Assembly: GCF_019898765.1 (NCBI RefSeq) | Contig: NZ_JAIOKB010000001.1 | Coordinates: forward strand, 930,001-994,000 | Reading direction: 5' to 3' | DNA from: Sphingomonas yunnanensis | Lineage (GTDB): Bacteria > Pseudomonadota > Alphaproteobacteria > Sphingomonadales > Sphingomonadaceae | DNA length: 64,000 nucleotides | Shown: positions 16,568 to 27,568 of the stretch, in pieces | How the letters are laid out: each line of letters opens with the position of its first letter | How positions within the stretch are numbered: position 1 is the stretch's first letter | The notes under the pieces: generated by a model | What the model saw: the letters and a program-made list of their open reading frames with translations, nothing else | Databases searched by the model: none | Told to the model about the DNA's origin: nothing | Position numbers and translations under genes: made by a program

Positions 16568-17613
16568 CGGCGCCGATCCTCGTCACCGGCGGGGCCGGCT
16601 TCATCGGGTCCAACCTCGTCGACCGGCTCGCCGCCGAGGGGCATGAGGTCACCGCCTACGACGCGCTCGCGCGCGCGGGCGTCGAGCGCAACTTGGCCTG
16701 GCTGCAGCAGCGCCACGGGCAGCGCGTTCGCTTCGTCCACGCCGACGTGCGCGACGCCGCGCGCCTCGCCGACGAGGTGGCGCGGTCGCGCGCCGTCTTC
16801 CATCTCGCGGCGCAGGTGGCGGTGACCACCAGCCTCGACGACCCGGCGGACGATTTCTCGACCAACATCACCGCCACCTTCCAGCTGCTCGAGGCGCTGC
16901 GCACGCGCGCGCCGCACGTGCCGCTGATCTTCGCCTCGACCAACAAGGTGTACGGCGACCTCGCCGATCTCGACTTCGCGCTCGAGGATCAGGCCTATGT
17001 GCCGACCGACGCGGAGGTGCGCGCGCACGGCATCGGCGAGGCGCGCGCGCTCGACTTCCACACGCCCTACGGCGTGTCGAAGGGCGCCGCCGACCAATAT
17101 GTGCTCGACTACGCGCGCAGCTTCGGGCTGAAGACCTGCGTGTTCCGGATGAGCTGCATCTACGGCCAGCGCCAGATGGGCACCGAGGACCAGGGCTGGG
17201 TCGCGCACTTCCTGATCCGCGCGCTCAAGGGCCTGCCGATCACGCTGTACGGCGACGGCCATCAGGTGCGCGACATCCTCGACGTGCGCGACGCGGTGGA
17301 AGCCTATGTCGCGGCGTGGCAGCGCATCGACCAGGTCGCGGGTCGCGCCTTCAACCTCGGCGGCGGCCCCGGCAATGCGGTCAGCCTGCGCCGGCTGCTC
17401 GACCATATCGCCGCGCTGATCGGCCGCCCGGTCGACCTCCGCCTCTCGGATTGGCGCGCGGGTGACCAGCGCTATTTCGTCGCCGACGCGCGCGACGCGA
17501 TCACCGCACTCGGCCTGCCCGAACGGCGTGACTGGCGCGACGGCGTCGCCGCGCTGGCGGAGTGGCTGCGTGCCGAGCATGCCGAGACGCCGAGGATCGA
17601 GGTCGCCGCGTGA
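16564..17613 (+). CDS. NAD-dependent epimerase, CDP-paratose epimerase-like
   Basis: A 349-residue extended SDR. TGGAGFIGSN is at residues 8-17, FASTNKVYGD carries the catalytic Ser/Thr (about 124-131), and TPYGVSKGAADQY holds Tyr169/Lys173. FRMSCIYGQRQMGTEDQGWV and GHQVRDILDVRDAVEAY match CDP-paratose 2-epimerase (tyvelose synthesis)-like proteins better than UDP-galactose epimerases. It is a paralogue-level relative of the preceding gene but not a recent duplicate. It overlaps the upstream gene by ATGA and the downstream GT by GTGA. Confidence 0.8.
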   Translation: MTAPILVTGGAGFIGSNLVDRLAAEGHEVTAYDALARAGVERNLAWLQQRHGQRVRFVHADVRDAARLADEVARSRAVFHLAAQVAVTTSLDDPADDFSTNITATFQLLEALRTRAPHVPLIFASTNKVYGDLADLDFALEDQAYVPTDAEVRAHGIGEARALDFHTPYGVSKGAADQYVLDYARSFGLKTCVFRMSCIYGQRQMGTEDQGWVAHFLIRALKGLPITLYGDGHQVRDILDVRDAVEAYVAAWQRIDQVAGRAFNLGGGPGNAVSLRRLLDHIAALIGRPVDLRLSDWRAGDQRYFVADARDAITALGLPERRDWRDGVAALAEWLRAEHAETPRIEVAA

Positions 17614-18695
17614 CGAGACGGTTGCTGATGACCGCGGACGCGGTCGGCGGCGTGTGGCAATATGCGATCGAGCTGGCGCGCGGGCTGGTGCGCGACGGCT
17701 GGGCGGTCGACCTGGCGTCGCTCGGACCGGCCGCGTCGCGCGCGCAACGGCTCGAGGCCGATCAGGCAGGCGTCACCTTGCTCGACACCGGCCTGCCGCT
17801 CGACTGGCTCGCCGCCGACGCGCGCGAGGTGATCGCCGCCGCCGACGCGGTGGCGCGGCTGGCGCGCGACCGCGGCGCCGATCTCGTTCAGCTCAACCAG
17901 CCGGCGCTGGGTGTGGCGAACTTCGCCATGCCGGTGGTCGCGGTGGTGCACAGCTGCGTCGCGAGCTGGTGGGAGGCGGCCGGCGATGGCCCGCTGCCGC
18001 CGGGCCTGCGCTGGCAGACCGACCTGGTCGCGCGCGGGCTGGCCCGTGCCGGTGCCGTGGTGGCGCCGAGCACCGCGCTCGCCGCCACCGTCTTCCGCCT
18101 CTATCCCAAGGCGCCGATCCCGCTCGCGATCCACAATGGGCGCTCGCTGCCGCCCGCGAGCGGCCCGATGCACGACTTCGCCTTCACCGCCGGCCGGCTG
18201 TGGGACCGCGGCAAGAACGCCGCCACGCTCGACCGCGCCGCGGCGCGGCTCGGCATCCCGTTCAAGGCCGCGGGGGCGACCGCCGGTCCCGATGGCGAGC
18301 AGGTCCGCCTCGAGCACCTCCACCTGCTCGGCCATGTCGGTGACGAAGTGATCGCAGGCTGCCTCTCGGCGCGCCCCGTGTTCGCCTCCGCCGCGGTGTA
18401 CGAGCCGTTCGGGCTGGCGGTGCTCGAGGCCGCGCTCGCGGGCTGCCCGTTGGTGCTCTCCGACATTCCGACCTTCCGCGAGCTGTGGGAGGGCGTCGCC
18501 ACCTTCGTACCCGCGCACGACTCAGTGGGCTTCGCCGCGGCGATCGAGGAGCTGGCCGGCGACGTTTCGCTGCGGATGGCGCGCGGCACGCTCGCGCGGC
18601 GCCGGGCGCTGACCTACACGCCCGAGCGCAACCGTCATGCCATGGCGACGCTGTACGCCCGGCTGCTCGGCGGCGGTAGCAAGGTCGCGGCATGA
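17610..18695 (+). CDS. Glycosyltransferase family 4
   Basis: A 361-residue GT-B enzyme starting from a GTG that overlaps the previous stop. The N-terminal GGVWQYAIELARGLVRDGWA is the Gly-rich acceptor-domain loop. VVAPSTALAATVFRLYP closes the first domain. The donor half includes AGRLWDRGKNAATLDRAAAR and the E-x7-E element in YEPFGLAVLEAALAGCPLVL. The sugar transferred is unknown. It sits between the epimerases and three CgeB-like enzymes, so it probably acts on the same glycan. Confidence 0.82.
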   Translation: MTRRLLMTADAVGGVWQYAIELARGLVRDGWAVDLASLGPAASRAQRLEADQAGVTLLDTGLPLDWLAADAREVIAAADAVARLARDRGADLVQLNQPALGVANFAMPVVAVVHSCVASWWEAAGDGPLPPGLRWQTDLVARGLARAGAVVAPSTALAATVFRLYPKAPIPLAIHNGRSLPPASGPMHDFAFTAGRLWDRGKNAATLDRAAARLGIPFKAAGATAGPDGEQVRLEHLHLLGHVGDEVIAGCLSARPVFASAAVYEPFGLAVLEAALAGCPLVLSDIPTFRELWEGVATFVPAHDSVGFAAAIEELAGDVSLRMARGTLARRRALTYTPERNRHAMATLYARLLGGGSKVAA

Positions 18696-19807
18696 GGATC
18701 GTCTACCTCACGCACAGCCTCGACTCCTGCTGGAACCACGGCAACGCGCACTTCCTGCGCGGCGTGCTGTCGGAGCTGATCGCGCGCGGGCACGACGTTC
18801 AGGTCCACGAGCCCGCCGACAGCTGGAGCCGCGCCAACCTGGTCGGCGACCATGGCGAGGAGGCGCTGGCGGCCTACCGCACCGCCTATCCGGAGCTATC
18901 GTCGTCGCGCTACGCCGCCGAGGTCGATCCCGCCGCGCTGGTCGACGACGCGGACGTCGTGATCGTCCACGAGTGGAACGACCATGCCCTGGTCGCCGCG
19001 CTCGGCGCGCTGCGCAAGGCCGGCGCGCGGTTCACCCTGCTGTTCCACGACACTCACCACCGCGCGGTCAGTGCGCCCGAGGAGATGCGCGCCTACGACC
19101 TCTCCGGCTATGACGGGGTACTCGCCTTCGGCGAGGCGCTGTCGCGCGTCTATCGCGACTGGGGCTGGGGTGATCGCGTCTGGACCTGGCACGAGGCCGC
19201 CGACACGCGCCGCTTCTTCCCGGTGGAAGGCGAGCGGTCCGGCCTGGTGTGGATCGGCAACTGGGGCGACGGCGAGCGCACCGCCGAGATCGAGCATTTC
19301 CTGCTCGGCCCGGCACGCGACGCCGGTGTGCCGCTCGACATCTACGGCGTGCGCTACCCCGACGAGGGCAAGGCGATGCTGGCGCGCTACGGTGCGCGCT
19401 ACCATGGCTGGGCGCCCAACGCCGCCGCGCCGGCGATCTTCGCGCGCGCGCTGGCGACGGTGCACGTGCCGCGGCGCTATTACACCACGATCCTGCCGGG
19501 CATCCCGACGATCCGCGTGTTCGAGGCGCTCGGCTGCGGCATCCCGCTCGTGTCCGCGCCGTGGGACGACGCCGAGCATCTGTTCCGACCCGGCGAGGAC
19601 TTCCTGTTCGCCGAAGACGGCGCGGCGATGACGCGGACGCTGGCTACGCTGCGCGACGATCCGGACCTCCGCGCCGCACTGGCGCGATCGGGGCTGGAGA
19701 CCATCCTCGCGGGCCACACCTGCGCGCACCGCGTCGACGAGCTGCTCGCCATCCTGGCGCGGCTCGACGCCCCTTCCCTTTCCGCTGCCCGGAGCACCGC
19801 CGCGTGA
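18692..19807 (+). CDS. CgeB-like glycosyltransferase (copy 1)
   Basis: A 371-residue protein starting MRIVYLTHSLDSCWNHGNAH. The C-terminal half has the CgeB/Glyco_trans_1_2 pattern: IPTIRVFEALGCGIPLVSAP, then WDDAEHLFRPGEDFLFAEDG. The first half lacks a classical GT4 loop but has HDTHHRAVSAPEEM. CgeB was first known from spore crust glycosylation in Bacillus, yet such proteins are widespread in non-sporulating bacteria, where the substrate is undefined. The start overlaps the GT4 stop by ATGA. It is the most distant of the three tandem CgeB-like genes. Confidence 0.75.
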   Translation: MRIVYLTHSLDSCWNHGNAHFLRGVLSELIARGHDVQVHEPADSWSRANLVGDHGEEALAAYRTAYPELSSSRYAAEVDPAALVDDADVVIVHEWNDHALVAALGALRKAGARFTLLFHDTHHRAVSAPEEMRAYDLSGYDGVLAFGEALSRVYRDWGWGDRVWTWHEAADTRRFFPVEGERSGLVWIGNWGDGERTAEIEHFLLGPARDAGVPLDIYGVRYPDEGKAMLARYGARYHGWAPNAAAPAIFARALATVHVPRRYYTTILPGIPTIRVFEALGCGIPLVSAPWDDAEHLFRPGEDFLFAEDGAAMTRTLATLRDDPDLRAALARSGLETILAGHTCAHRVDELLAILARLDAPSLSAARSTAA

Positions 19808-20892
19808 AGATCGCTTTCTACGGTTCCAGCCTGGTGTCGTCCTACTGGAACGGCGCTGCCACCTATTATCGCGGCATCCTGCGCGCGCTCGCCGAGCGCG
19901 GCTATGACATCACCTTCTACGAGCCCGACGCCTTCGAGCGCCAGCAGCACCGCGACATCGACCCGCCGCCCTACGCCAAGTCGGTGGTCTACCCGGCCAC
20001 GGTCGAGGCGATGCGCGCCGTGGTCGCCGAGGCGGCGGGCGCCGACATCGTCGTCAAGGCCAACGGCGTCGGCGTGTTCGACCGCGAGCTGCTCGAGGGC
20101 GTCACCGCGGCGGCGCGGCCCGGCGCGCTCAAGATCTTCTGGGACGTCGACGCCGCCGCGACGCTCGACGAGATGCGCGCCGACGCCGATCACCCGGTGC
20201 GCGCCGCGCTGCCGTCGATCGACATGGTGCTGACCTACGGCGGCGGCGCGCCCGTGGTCGACGCCTATCGCGGCTTCGGCGCGGCCGAATGCGTGCCGGT
20301 CTACAACGCGCTCGATCCCTCGACGCACCATCCGGTCGCGCCCGACGCGCGCTTCGCCTGCGACCTCGCCTTCCTCGGCAACCGCCTGCCCGACCGCGAG
20401 GCGCGCGTGGAGGAGTTCTTCCTGCGCGCCGCCGCGGCGCTGCCGGACCAGAGCTTCCTGATCGGCGGCAATGGCTGGGACAGCAAGGCCATGCCCGCCA
20501 ACGTCCGCCATCGCGGCCATGTCTTCACCGCCGAGCACAACGCCTTCAACTGCACGCCGCGCGCGGTGCTCAACGTCGCGCGGGACTCGATGGCGAACGT
20601 CGGCTTCTCGCCCGCGACGCGCGTGTTCGAGGCGGCCGGTGCGGCGGCGTGCCTGATCACCGACTCCTGGGAAGGAATCGAGTTGTTCCTCGAACCCGAC
20701 CGCGAGGTGCTGGTGGCGCGCGACGGGCAGGATGTCGCCGACCATCTCGCCGCCCTCACCCCCGAGCGTGCGCGCGCGATCGGCGCCGCCGCGCTCGAGC
20801 GCGTGCTGGCCGAGCACACCTATGACCTGCGCGGCGCCCAGGTCGACGCGCTCTTCCAGGCGCATGCCACGCGCGAGCGGGTGGCGGCGTGA
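19804..20892 (+). CDS. CgeB-like glycosyltransferase (copy 2)
   Basis: A 362-residue protein starting from a GTG, VKIAFYGSSLVSSYWNGAAT. Family landmarks are FYEPDAFERQQHRDIDPP, KIFWDVDAAATLDEM, CDLAFLGNRLPDREARVEEF, CTPRAVLNVARDSMANVGFS and TRVFEAAGAAACLITDSWEG. These match the DUF3880-like N-terminus and Glyco_trans_1_2 C-terminus of CgeB proteins. The NVARDSMANVGFSPATRVFE block aligns with NVTRADMIAAGWSPSVRLFE of the next gene, so the two are clear paralogues. GTGA overlaps join it to both neighbours. Confidence 0.78.
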   Translation: MKIAFYGSSLVSSYWNGAATYYRGILRALAERGYDITFYEPDAFERQQHRDIDPPPYAKSVVYPATVEAMRAVVAEAAGADIVVKANGVGVFDRELLEGVTAAARPGALKIFWDVDAAATLDEMRADADHPVRAALPSIDMVLTYGGGAPVVDAYRGFGAAECVPVYNALDPSTHHPVAPDARFACDLAFLGNRLPDREARVEEFFLRAAAALPDQSFLIGGNGWDSKAMPANVRHRGHVFTAEHNAFNCTPRAVLNVARDSMANVGFSPATRVFEAAGAAACLITDSWEGIELFLEPDREVLVARDGQDVADHLAALTPERARAIGAAALERVLAEHTYDLRGAQVDALFQAHATRERVAA

Positions 20893-21962
20893 GGCTCGTC
20901 GTCCTCGGCCTGTCGCTCAGCTCGTCCTGGGGCAACGGCCATGCCACTACCTTCCGCGCGCTGCTCCAGGCCTATGCCGCGCGCGGGCACCATATCCTGT
21001 TCCTCGAGCGCGACATGCCCTGGTACGCGTCGCACCGTGACGAGCCCACGCCCGACTATTGCCGGCTCGAACTGTATGACTCGCTCGAGGCGCTCGCCGA
21101 CTGGCGCGACGTGATCGCCGAGGCGGACGCGGTGATGGTCGGCTCCTACGTGCCCGACGGCATCGCGGTCGCGCGGCTGGTGCAGGGCTGGGCGACCGGC
21201 GTCACCGCCTTCTACGACATCGATACACCCGTGACGCTCGCCAAGATCGAGGCCGGCACGTGCGACTATGTCTCACCCGAGGTGATCCCCGGCTACGACG
21301 TCTATTGCTCCTTCACCGGCGGCCCGACGCTGCGGCTGATCGAGCGCCGCTACGGCAGCCCGGCGGCGCGCGCGCTCTATTGCTCGGTCGACGCCGAGCG
21401 CTACCGGCCGACCGGCGCGGCGACGCGGTGGGACCTCTCCTATCTCGGCACCTACAGCCCGGACCGTCAGCCGACGCTCGACCGGCTGCTGCTGGAGCCG
21501 GCGCGACGTCACCCCGAGCTGCGCTTCGTGGTCGCGGGGCCCCAATATCCCGACGACATCGACTGGCCCGCCAACGTCGAACGGATCGAGCATCTGCCAC
21601 CCGCCGACCACCCCGATTTCTACTCGGCGAGCCGCGCCACGCTCAACGTGACCCGCGCGGACATGATCGCGGCCGGCTGGTCGCCCTCGGTCCGTCTCTT
21701 CGAGGCCACCGCCTGCGGCACGCCGATCGTCTCGGACCGCTGGGAGGGGATCGACGAGCTGCTGACGCCGGGGCGCGAGATCGTGCTGGCGGACTCGCCC
21801 GAACACGTCGAGGCGATGCTGGCGCGCGACGATCTCGCGGCGATGGGTGCCGCCGGGCGCGCGCGCGTGCTGGCGGGGCATACCGCGGTCCACCGCGCCG
21901 CCGAGCTGGAGGCGCAGCTGGAAGAGGCGATGGCGGCGAAGCGCGAGGTGGTCGCGGCGTAG
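20889..21962 (+). CDS. CgeB-like glycosyltransferase (copy 3)
   Basis: A 357-residue protein starting from a GTG, VRLVVLGLSLSSSWGNGHAT. It contains FLERDMPWYASHRDEP, TAFYDIDTPVTLAKIEAG, WDLSYLGTYSPDRQPTLDRL, LNVTRADMIAAGWSPSVRLF and GTPIVSDRWEGIDELLTPGR. The order and spacing match copy 2. It is the last gene of the operon and is followed by family A and other repeats. The acceptor is unknown; three related but diverged transferases suggest successive additions to one glycan or use of different acceptors. Confidence 0.78.
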   Translation: MRLVVLGLSLSSSWGNGHATTFRALLQAYAARGHHILFLERDMPWYASHRDEPTPDYCRLELYDSLEALADWRDVIAEADAVMVGSYVPDGIAVARLVQGWATGVTAFYDIDTPVTLAKIEAGTCDYVSPEVIPGYDVYCSFTGGPTLRLIERRYGSPAARALYCSVDAERYRPTGAATRWDLSYLGTYSPDRQPTLDRLLLEPARRHPELRFVVAGPQYPDDIDWPANVERIEHLPPADHPDFYSASRATLNVTRADMIAAGWSPSVRLFEATACGTPIVSDRWEGIDELLTPGREIVLADSPEHVEAMLARDDLAAMGAAGRARVLAGHTAVHRAAELEAQLEEAMAAKREVVAA

Positions 21963-21970
21963 TAGGTTGG

Positions 21971-22114
21971 GCTCCTGCGCACGCAGGAGCACGGGCGCGC
22001 TTGATGACGAGGGATCCCCCGTCATCCCGGCCTTGAGCTGGGATCGATGGAGCCGCAGGAGCAACGGCTTGGGTGTGCGCGGCTCGACGGACCCCGGCTC
22101 AGGGCCGGGATGAC
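21971..22114. repeat. Family A palindrome and a second inverted repeat
   Basis: GCTCCTGCGCACGCAGGAGC (21971-21990) is a single family A palindrome. A further pair of arms, GTCATCCCGGCCTTGAGCTG (22021) and CCCCGGCTCAGGGCCGGGAT (22092, continuing GAC), forms a ~94-base element related in layout to family B. It fills the 158-base gap between the glycan operon and serB, both of which end here. Confidence 0.7.
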
Positions 22115-22120
22115 AGCGCC

Positions 22121-22999
22121 CTACGCCGCCCACTCCGCCTTCGACACACCCTGCGCCCAGAGCAAGGCGGTCAGGTCGCCGTGCTCGATCCGCGCCGCCG
22201 CGGCCGCCGCCACGATCGGCTTGGCGCGATAGGCGACGCCCAGACCCGCTACCTCGATCATCGCCAGGTCGTTGGCGCCGTCGCCCACCGCCAGCGTCGC
22301 GACGTCCGCCAAGCCGAGCGCGGCGCGCGCCTCGAGCAGGGTCGTCCGCTTGGTCGCCGCGCCAACGATCGGCCGCGCCACCATGCCGGTCAGCACGCCG
22401 TCCTCCAGCTCGAGCACGTTGGCGATCGCGCGGTCGAAGCCGATCGCGTTCGCCACCGGCTCGGCGAAGCGCGTGAAGCCGCCCGACACCAGGATCGCAC
22501 GCGCCCCCCAGCCGCGCATCGTCCGTACCAGCGCGGTCGCACCCGGCATGAGCCGAACGCGCTCCTCCAGGCACGCCTGGATGACGCTGCCGCCCAAACC
22601 CTTCAGCAGCCCGACCCGCGCGTCGAGCGCCGCCTCGAAGTCGAGCTCGCCGCGCATCGCGCACTCGGTGATGGCGGCGATCTGCGGCTTGAGCCCGGCA
22701 TAGTCGGCCAGCTCGTCGATGCACTCGACCGTGATCATGGTCGAGTCCATGTCCGCCACCAGCAGCATCTTGCGCCGAGTCTCGCGCGGCTGGACGACCA
22801 CGTCGACGCCCTCGAACGTGCCTTCCAGTGCCGCCCGCGCCGAGGCCGCCGCGAGCTCGAAGTGCAGGTCCGCGGCGTCACCCTCGTCGATCCAGCCGAG
22901 CGTCGTCGGCGCGCACCCCGCCGCGGCGAGCCGCTCCTGTGCGGCGGCGACGATGTTGGGCGTCAGCCGCCCGGCTGCTATCAGCGTCGCCGTGAACAT
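22121..22999 (-). CDS. serB: Phosphoserine phosphatase
   Basis: A 292-residue HAD phosphatase making serine from phosphoserine, the last step of the phosphorylated serine pathway. Motif [20 protein letters not shown] has Asp83 (nucleophile) and Asp85; motif II is [14 protein letters not shown]; motif III is [14 protein letters not shown] with [16 protein letters not shown]-like [16 protein letters not shown] matches SerB. The N-terminal ~75 residues form an ACT-like domain. I start at [10 protein letters not shown]; its ATG interleaves with the ATG of miaA on the other strand (CATG at 22997-23000). Confidence 0.92.
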   Translation of the reverse strand: MFTATLIAAGRLTPNIVAAAQERLAAAGCAPTTLGWIDEGDAADLHFELAAASARAALEGTFEGVDVVVQPRETRRKMLLVADMDSTMITVECIDELADYAGLKPQIAAITECAMRGELDFEAALDARVGLLKGLGGSVIQACLEERVRLMPGATALVRTMRGWGARAILVSGGFTRFAEPVANAIGFDRAIANVLELEDGVLTGMVARPIVGAATKRTTLLEARAALGLADVATLAVGDGANDLAMIEVAGLGVAYRAKPIVAAAAAARIEHGDLTALLWAQGVSKAEWAA

Positions 23000-23924
23000 G
23001 GGCTCTTCCCCTGAGACTTGTCGGAAACCGCGGGTCGCGCTCATCGCAGGGCCGACCGCGAGCGGCAAGAGCGCGCTCGCGATCGAGCTCGCCGAACGGA
23101 CCGGCGGCGTAGTGATCAACGCCGACGCGAGCCAGGTCTATCGCGATCTGCGGCTGCTCTCCGCCCGGCCGTCCGAGGCGGACGAGGCGCGCGTGCCGCA
23201 CCGGCTGTTCGGCTACGTCGACGGCGCGGAAGCCTGCTCGGCCGCGCGCTGGGCCGAAGACGCGCGCGCGGCGATCGCGGCGGCGCACGCGGCGGGCCGG
23301 TTGCCCGTCCTCGTAGGCGGAACCGGCCTCTACCTGCGCACCCTGCTGGACGGGATCGCACCGGTGCCCGAGATCGATCCAGCGGTGCGCGCCGCGGTGC
23401 GCTCGCTTCCGGTGACCGACGCGCACGCCGCGCTCGCCCGAGAGGATGCGGCCGCCGCCGCTCGGCTCGCGCCAGGCGACACCGCGCGGGTGGCCCGCGC
23501 GCTCGAGGTAGTGCGCTCGACCGGTCGCCCGCTCACCGATTGGCAGGGGGAGTTGATCGGCGGCATCGGCGCGACAGTCGGTCTCAGCGCGCTGGTGCTG
23601 CTGCCCGAGCGAGAGACGTTGATGGCGCGCTGCGACACGCGGCTGGAGGCGATGTTCGCCGGGGGAGCGATCGACGAGGTGGCCGCGCTGCTGGCCCGCG
23701 ACGACGTGCCCGACGACGCACCGGTGCGCCGCGCCATCGGCGTGCCCGAGATCGCGGCCTATCTTGCCGGGGCGATCACGCAGGACGCCGCCCTTGCCCG
23801 CGCGCAGCGCGCAACCAGGCGCTACGCCAAGCGTCAATACACTTGGTTCCGGCATCAGCCGCCGGCCGACTGGCGCCGCAGCGATGTCGCCACTTTGGAA
23901 TTTTATTTCTCAAAAGCGTGTTGA
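22998..23924 (+). CDS. miaA: tRNA dimethylallyltransferase
   Basis: A 308-residue MiaA, which adds a dimethylallyl group to A37 of tRNAs reading UNN codons. The P-loop GPTASGKSA is at residues 18-26, [19 protein letters not shown] is the tRNA-binding block, [20 protein letters not shown] and the C-terminal [15 protein letters not shown] are diagnostic. In most MiaA proteins the second block has DSxQ; here the Ser is Ala (DASQ). The start shares CATG with the divergent serB. It ends 53 bases before ilvB. Confidence 0.92.
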   Translation: MGSSPETCRKPRVALIAGPTASGKSALAIELAERTGGVVINADASQVYRDLRLLSARPSEADEARVPHRLFGYVDGAEACSAARWAEDARAAIAAAHAAGRLPVLVGGTGLYLRTLLDGIAPVPEIDPAVRAAVRSLPVTDAHAALAREDAAAAARLAPGDTARVARALEVVRSTGRPLTDWQGELIGGIGATVGLSALVLLPERETLMARCDTRLEAMFAGGAIDEVAALLARDDVPDDAPVRRAIGVPEIAAYLAGAITQDAALARAQRATRRYAKRQYTWFRHQPPADWRRSDVATLEFYFSKAC

Positions 23925-23977
23925 CGGGCAACTTTCGATGCCGTAGCGCGCCCCGACTTCAAGCGAGGAGACGTGTC

Positions 23978-25726
23978 GTGACCACCGAGAAGAGCGGAGC
24001 CGATATCCTGGTCGAGGCGCTGTGCGATCTCGGCGTGGAGGTCGTGTTCGGCTATCCGGGCGGCGCCGTCCTGCCGATCTACGACGCGCTGTTTCGTTCG
24101 CAGCGGATCAAGCACATCCTGGTCCGCCACGAGCAGGCCGCGACGCATGCCGCCGAGGGCTATGCGCGCTCCACCGGCAGGCCCGGCGTGGTGCTGGTCA
24201 CCTCCGGCCCGGGCGCGACCAATGCGGTGACCGGGATCACCGACGCGCTGCTCGACTCGATCCCGATGGTGGTGATCACCGGCCAGGTGCCGACCAACCT
24301 GATCGGCAGCGACGCCTTCCAGGAAGCGGACACGGTCGGCATCACGCGACACTGTACCAAGCACAATTACCTGGTGAAGGACCCGGCGCGGCTCGGCCCG
24401 GTGATCCACGAGGCGTTCCACATCGCCACCTCGGGCCGCCCCGGCCCGGTCGTGGTCGACATCCCCAAGAACGTTCAGGTCGCGACCGCGGCCTACGGCG
24501 CCCCCGGCCCGATCCAGCACAAAACATATCGTCCCGCGCTGGAGGCCGACCCGGCGCTGATCGAGCAGGTGGTCGACATGCTCGCCGCCGCCGAGCGCCC
24601 GGTGTTCTACACCGGGGGCGGCGTCATCAACGCCGGCCCGCGCGCGTCCGAGCTGCTGGTCGAGCTGGCGCATCTCACCGGCGCGCCGGTGACCTCGACG
24701 CTGATGGGGCTCGGCGCCTATCCCGCAACCGGGCCGCAATGGCTCGGGATGCTCGGCATGCACGGCACCTACGAGGCCAATATGGCGATGAACCAGGCCG
24801 ACCTGGTGGTGAACGTCGGCGCGCGCTTCGACGATCGCGTCACCGGCCGGCTCGACGCCTTCTCGCCCAACAGCCGCAAGGTCCACATCGACATCGACCG
24901 GTCGAGCATCAACAAGACGGTGCGCATCGACCTCGCCATTGTCGCCGACGCCGGTCACGCGCTCGCCGACATGGTGCGCCTGTGGCGCGAGCGCGAGCAC
25001 CCGCGCCCCGACCTCACCGACTGGTGGCAGCGGCTCGAGGAGTGGCGCGCCAAGAAGTCGCTCAGCTTTCCGGAGAGCCGCACCGAGATCATGCCGCAGC
25101 GCGCCGTCCGCGCGCTGTGGGAAGCGACGCACGAACGCGCTCCGATCATCACCACCGAGGTCGGCCAGCACCAGATGTGGGCGGCGCAGCATTTCGGCTT
25201 CGAGGCGCCCAACAAGTGGCTCACCTCGGGCGGGCTCGGCACGATGGGCTACGGCCTGCCTGCCGCGATCGGCGCGCAGCTCGGCAACCCCGAGGCGTTG
25301 GTGATCGACATCGCCGGCGAGGCGTCGATCCAGATGAACATTCAGGAGCTCGCCACCGCCTCGCAATACCGACTGCCGGTCAAGGTCTTCATCCTCAACA
25401 ACGAATATATGGGGATGGTGCGCCAGTGGCAGGAGCTGACCTATGAGAGCCGCTACTCGGAAAGCTATTCCGACTCGCTGCCCGACTTCGTCAAGCTGGC
25501 CGAGGCCTATGGCTGGAAGGGCATTCGCATCGAGCATCCCGACCAGCTCGAGCAGGGCATCGCCGACATGCTCGCGTACGACGGGCCGGTGATGGTCGAC
25601 TGCATGGTGGCCAAGCTGGCCAACTGCTTCCCGATGATCCCGTCGGGCGCGGCGCACACCGACATGATCCTCCAGGCCAACGAGGTCTCGGGGACGATGG
25701 ACGACGAGGCCAAGGCGCTGGTGTGA
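23978..25726 (+). CDS. ilvB: Acetolactate synthase large subunit
   Basis: A 582-residue ThDP enzyme condensing pyruvate to acetolactate, or with 2-oxobutyrate, in the first common step of valine, leucine and isoleucine synthesis. FGYPGGAVLPIYDALF and the catalytic Glu in RHEQAATHAAEGYAR lie near the N-terminus. TSGPGATNAVTGITDA follows, and the ThDP motif starting GEASIQMNIQELATASQY with NNEYMGMVRQWQ is near the C-terminus. The GTG start at 23978 is preceded by GCGAGGAG. The small subunit follows after 145 bases containing no gene that I can see. Confidence 0.94.
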   Translation: MTTEKSGADILVEALCDLGVEVVFGYPGGAVLPIYDALFRSQRIKHILVRHEQAATHAAEGYARSTGRPGVVLVTSGPGATNAVTGITDALLDSIPMVVITGQVPTNLIGSDAFQEADTVGITRHCTKHNYLVKDPARLGPVIHEAFHIATSGRPGPVVVDIPKNVQVATAAYGAPGPIQHKTYRPALEADPALIEQVVDMLAAAERPVFYTGGGVINAGPRASELLVELAHLTGAPVTSTLMGLGAYPATGPQWLGMLGMHGTYEANMAMNQADLVVNVGARFDDRVTGRLDAFSPNSRKVHIDIDRSSINKTVRIDLAIVADAGHALADMVRLWREREHPRPDLTDWWQRLEEWRAKKSLSFPESRTEIMPQRAVRALWEATHERAPIITTEVGQHQMWAAQHFGFEAPNKWLTSGGLGTMGYGLPAAIGAQLGNPEALVIDIAGEASIQMNIQELATASQYRLPVKVFILNNEYMGMVRQWQELTYESRYSESYSDSLPDFVKLAEAYGWKGIRIEHPDQLEQGIADMLAYDGPVMVDCMVAKLANCFPMIPSGAAHTDMILQANEVSGTMDDEAKALV

Positions 25727-25867
25727 ACCCTTAGCTCCTCCCCGGCACGGGGACGAGCGGACGGCAGGCAGCGACTGCGCGACGTCGTCACGTGCGCTTG
25801 CCTCCGCCCCCGCCTTCCGTCTTAACCTTTCCCCGACCCCTCCCGCCCTGGGAGGGGAGTGAGATGA

Positions 25868-27511
<1,644 letters not shown>

Positions 27512-27568
27512 CGCTCGGCGCGCGCGCGGCGGATTGAAGCCGCGCGCGCGCTCCTGTAGGCGCGCGCG

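Noticed and set aside
23925..23977. Search for a leader peptide before ilvB like that of leuA
   Set aside because: The 53-base gap holds only ATG-CCG-TAG and no branched-chain codon run or hairpin.
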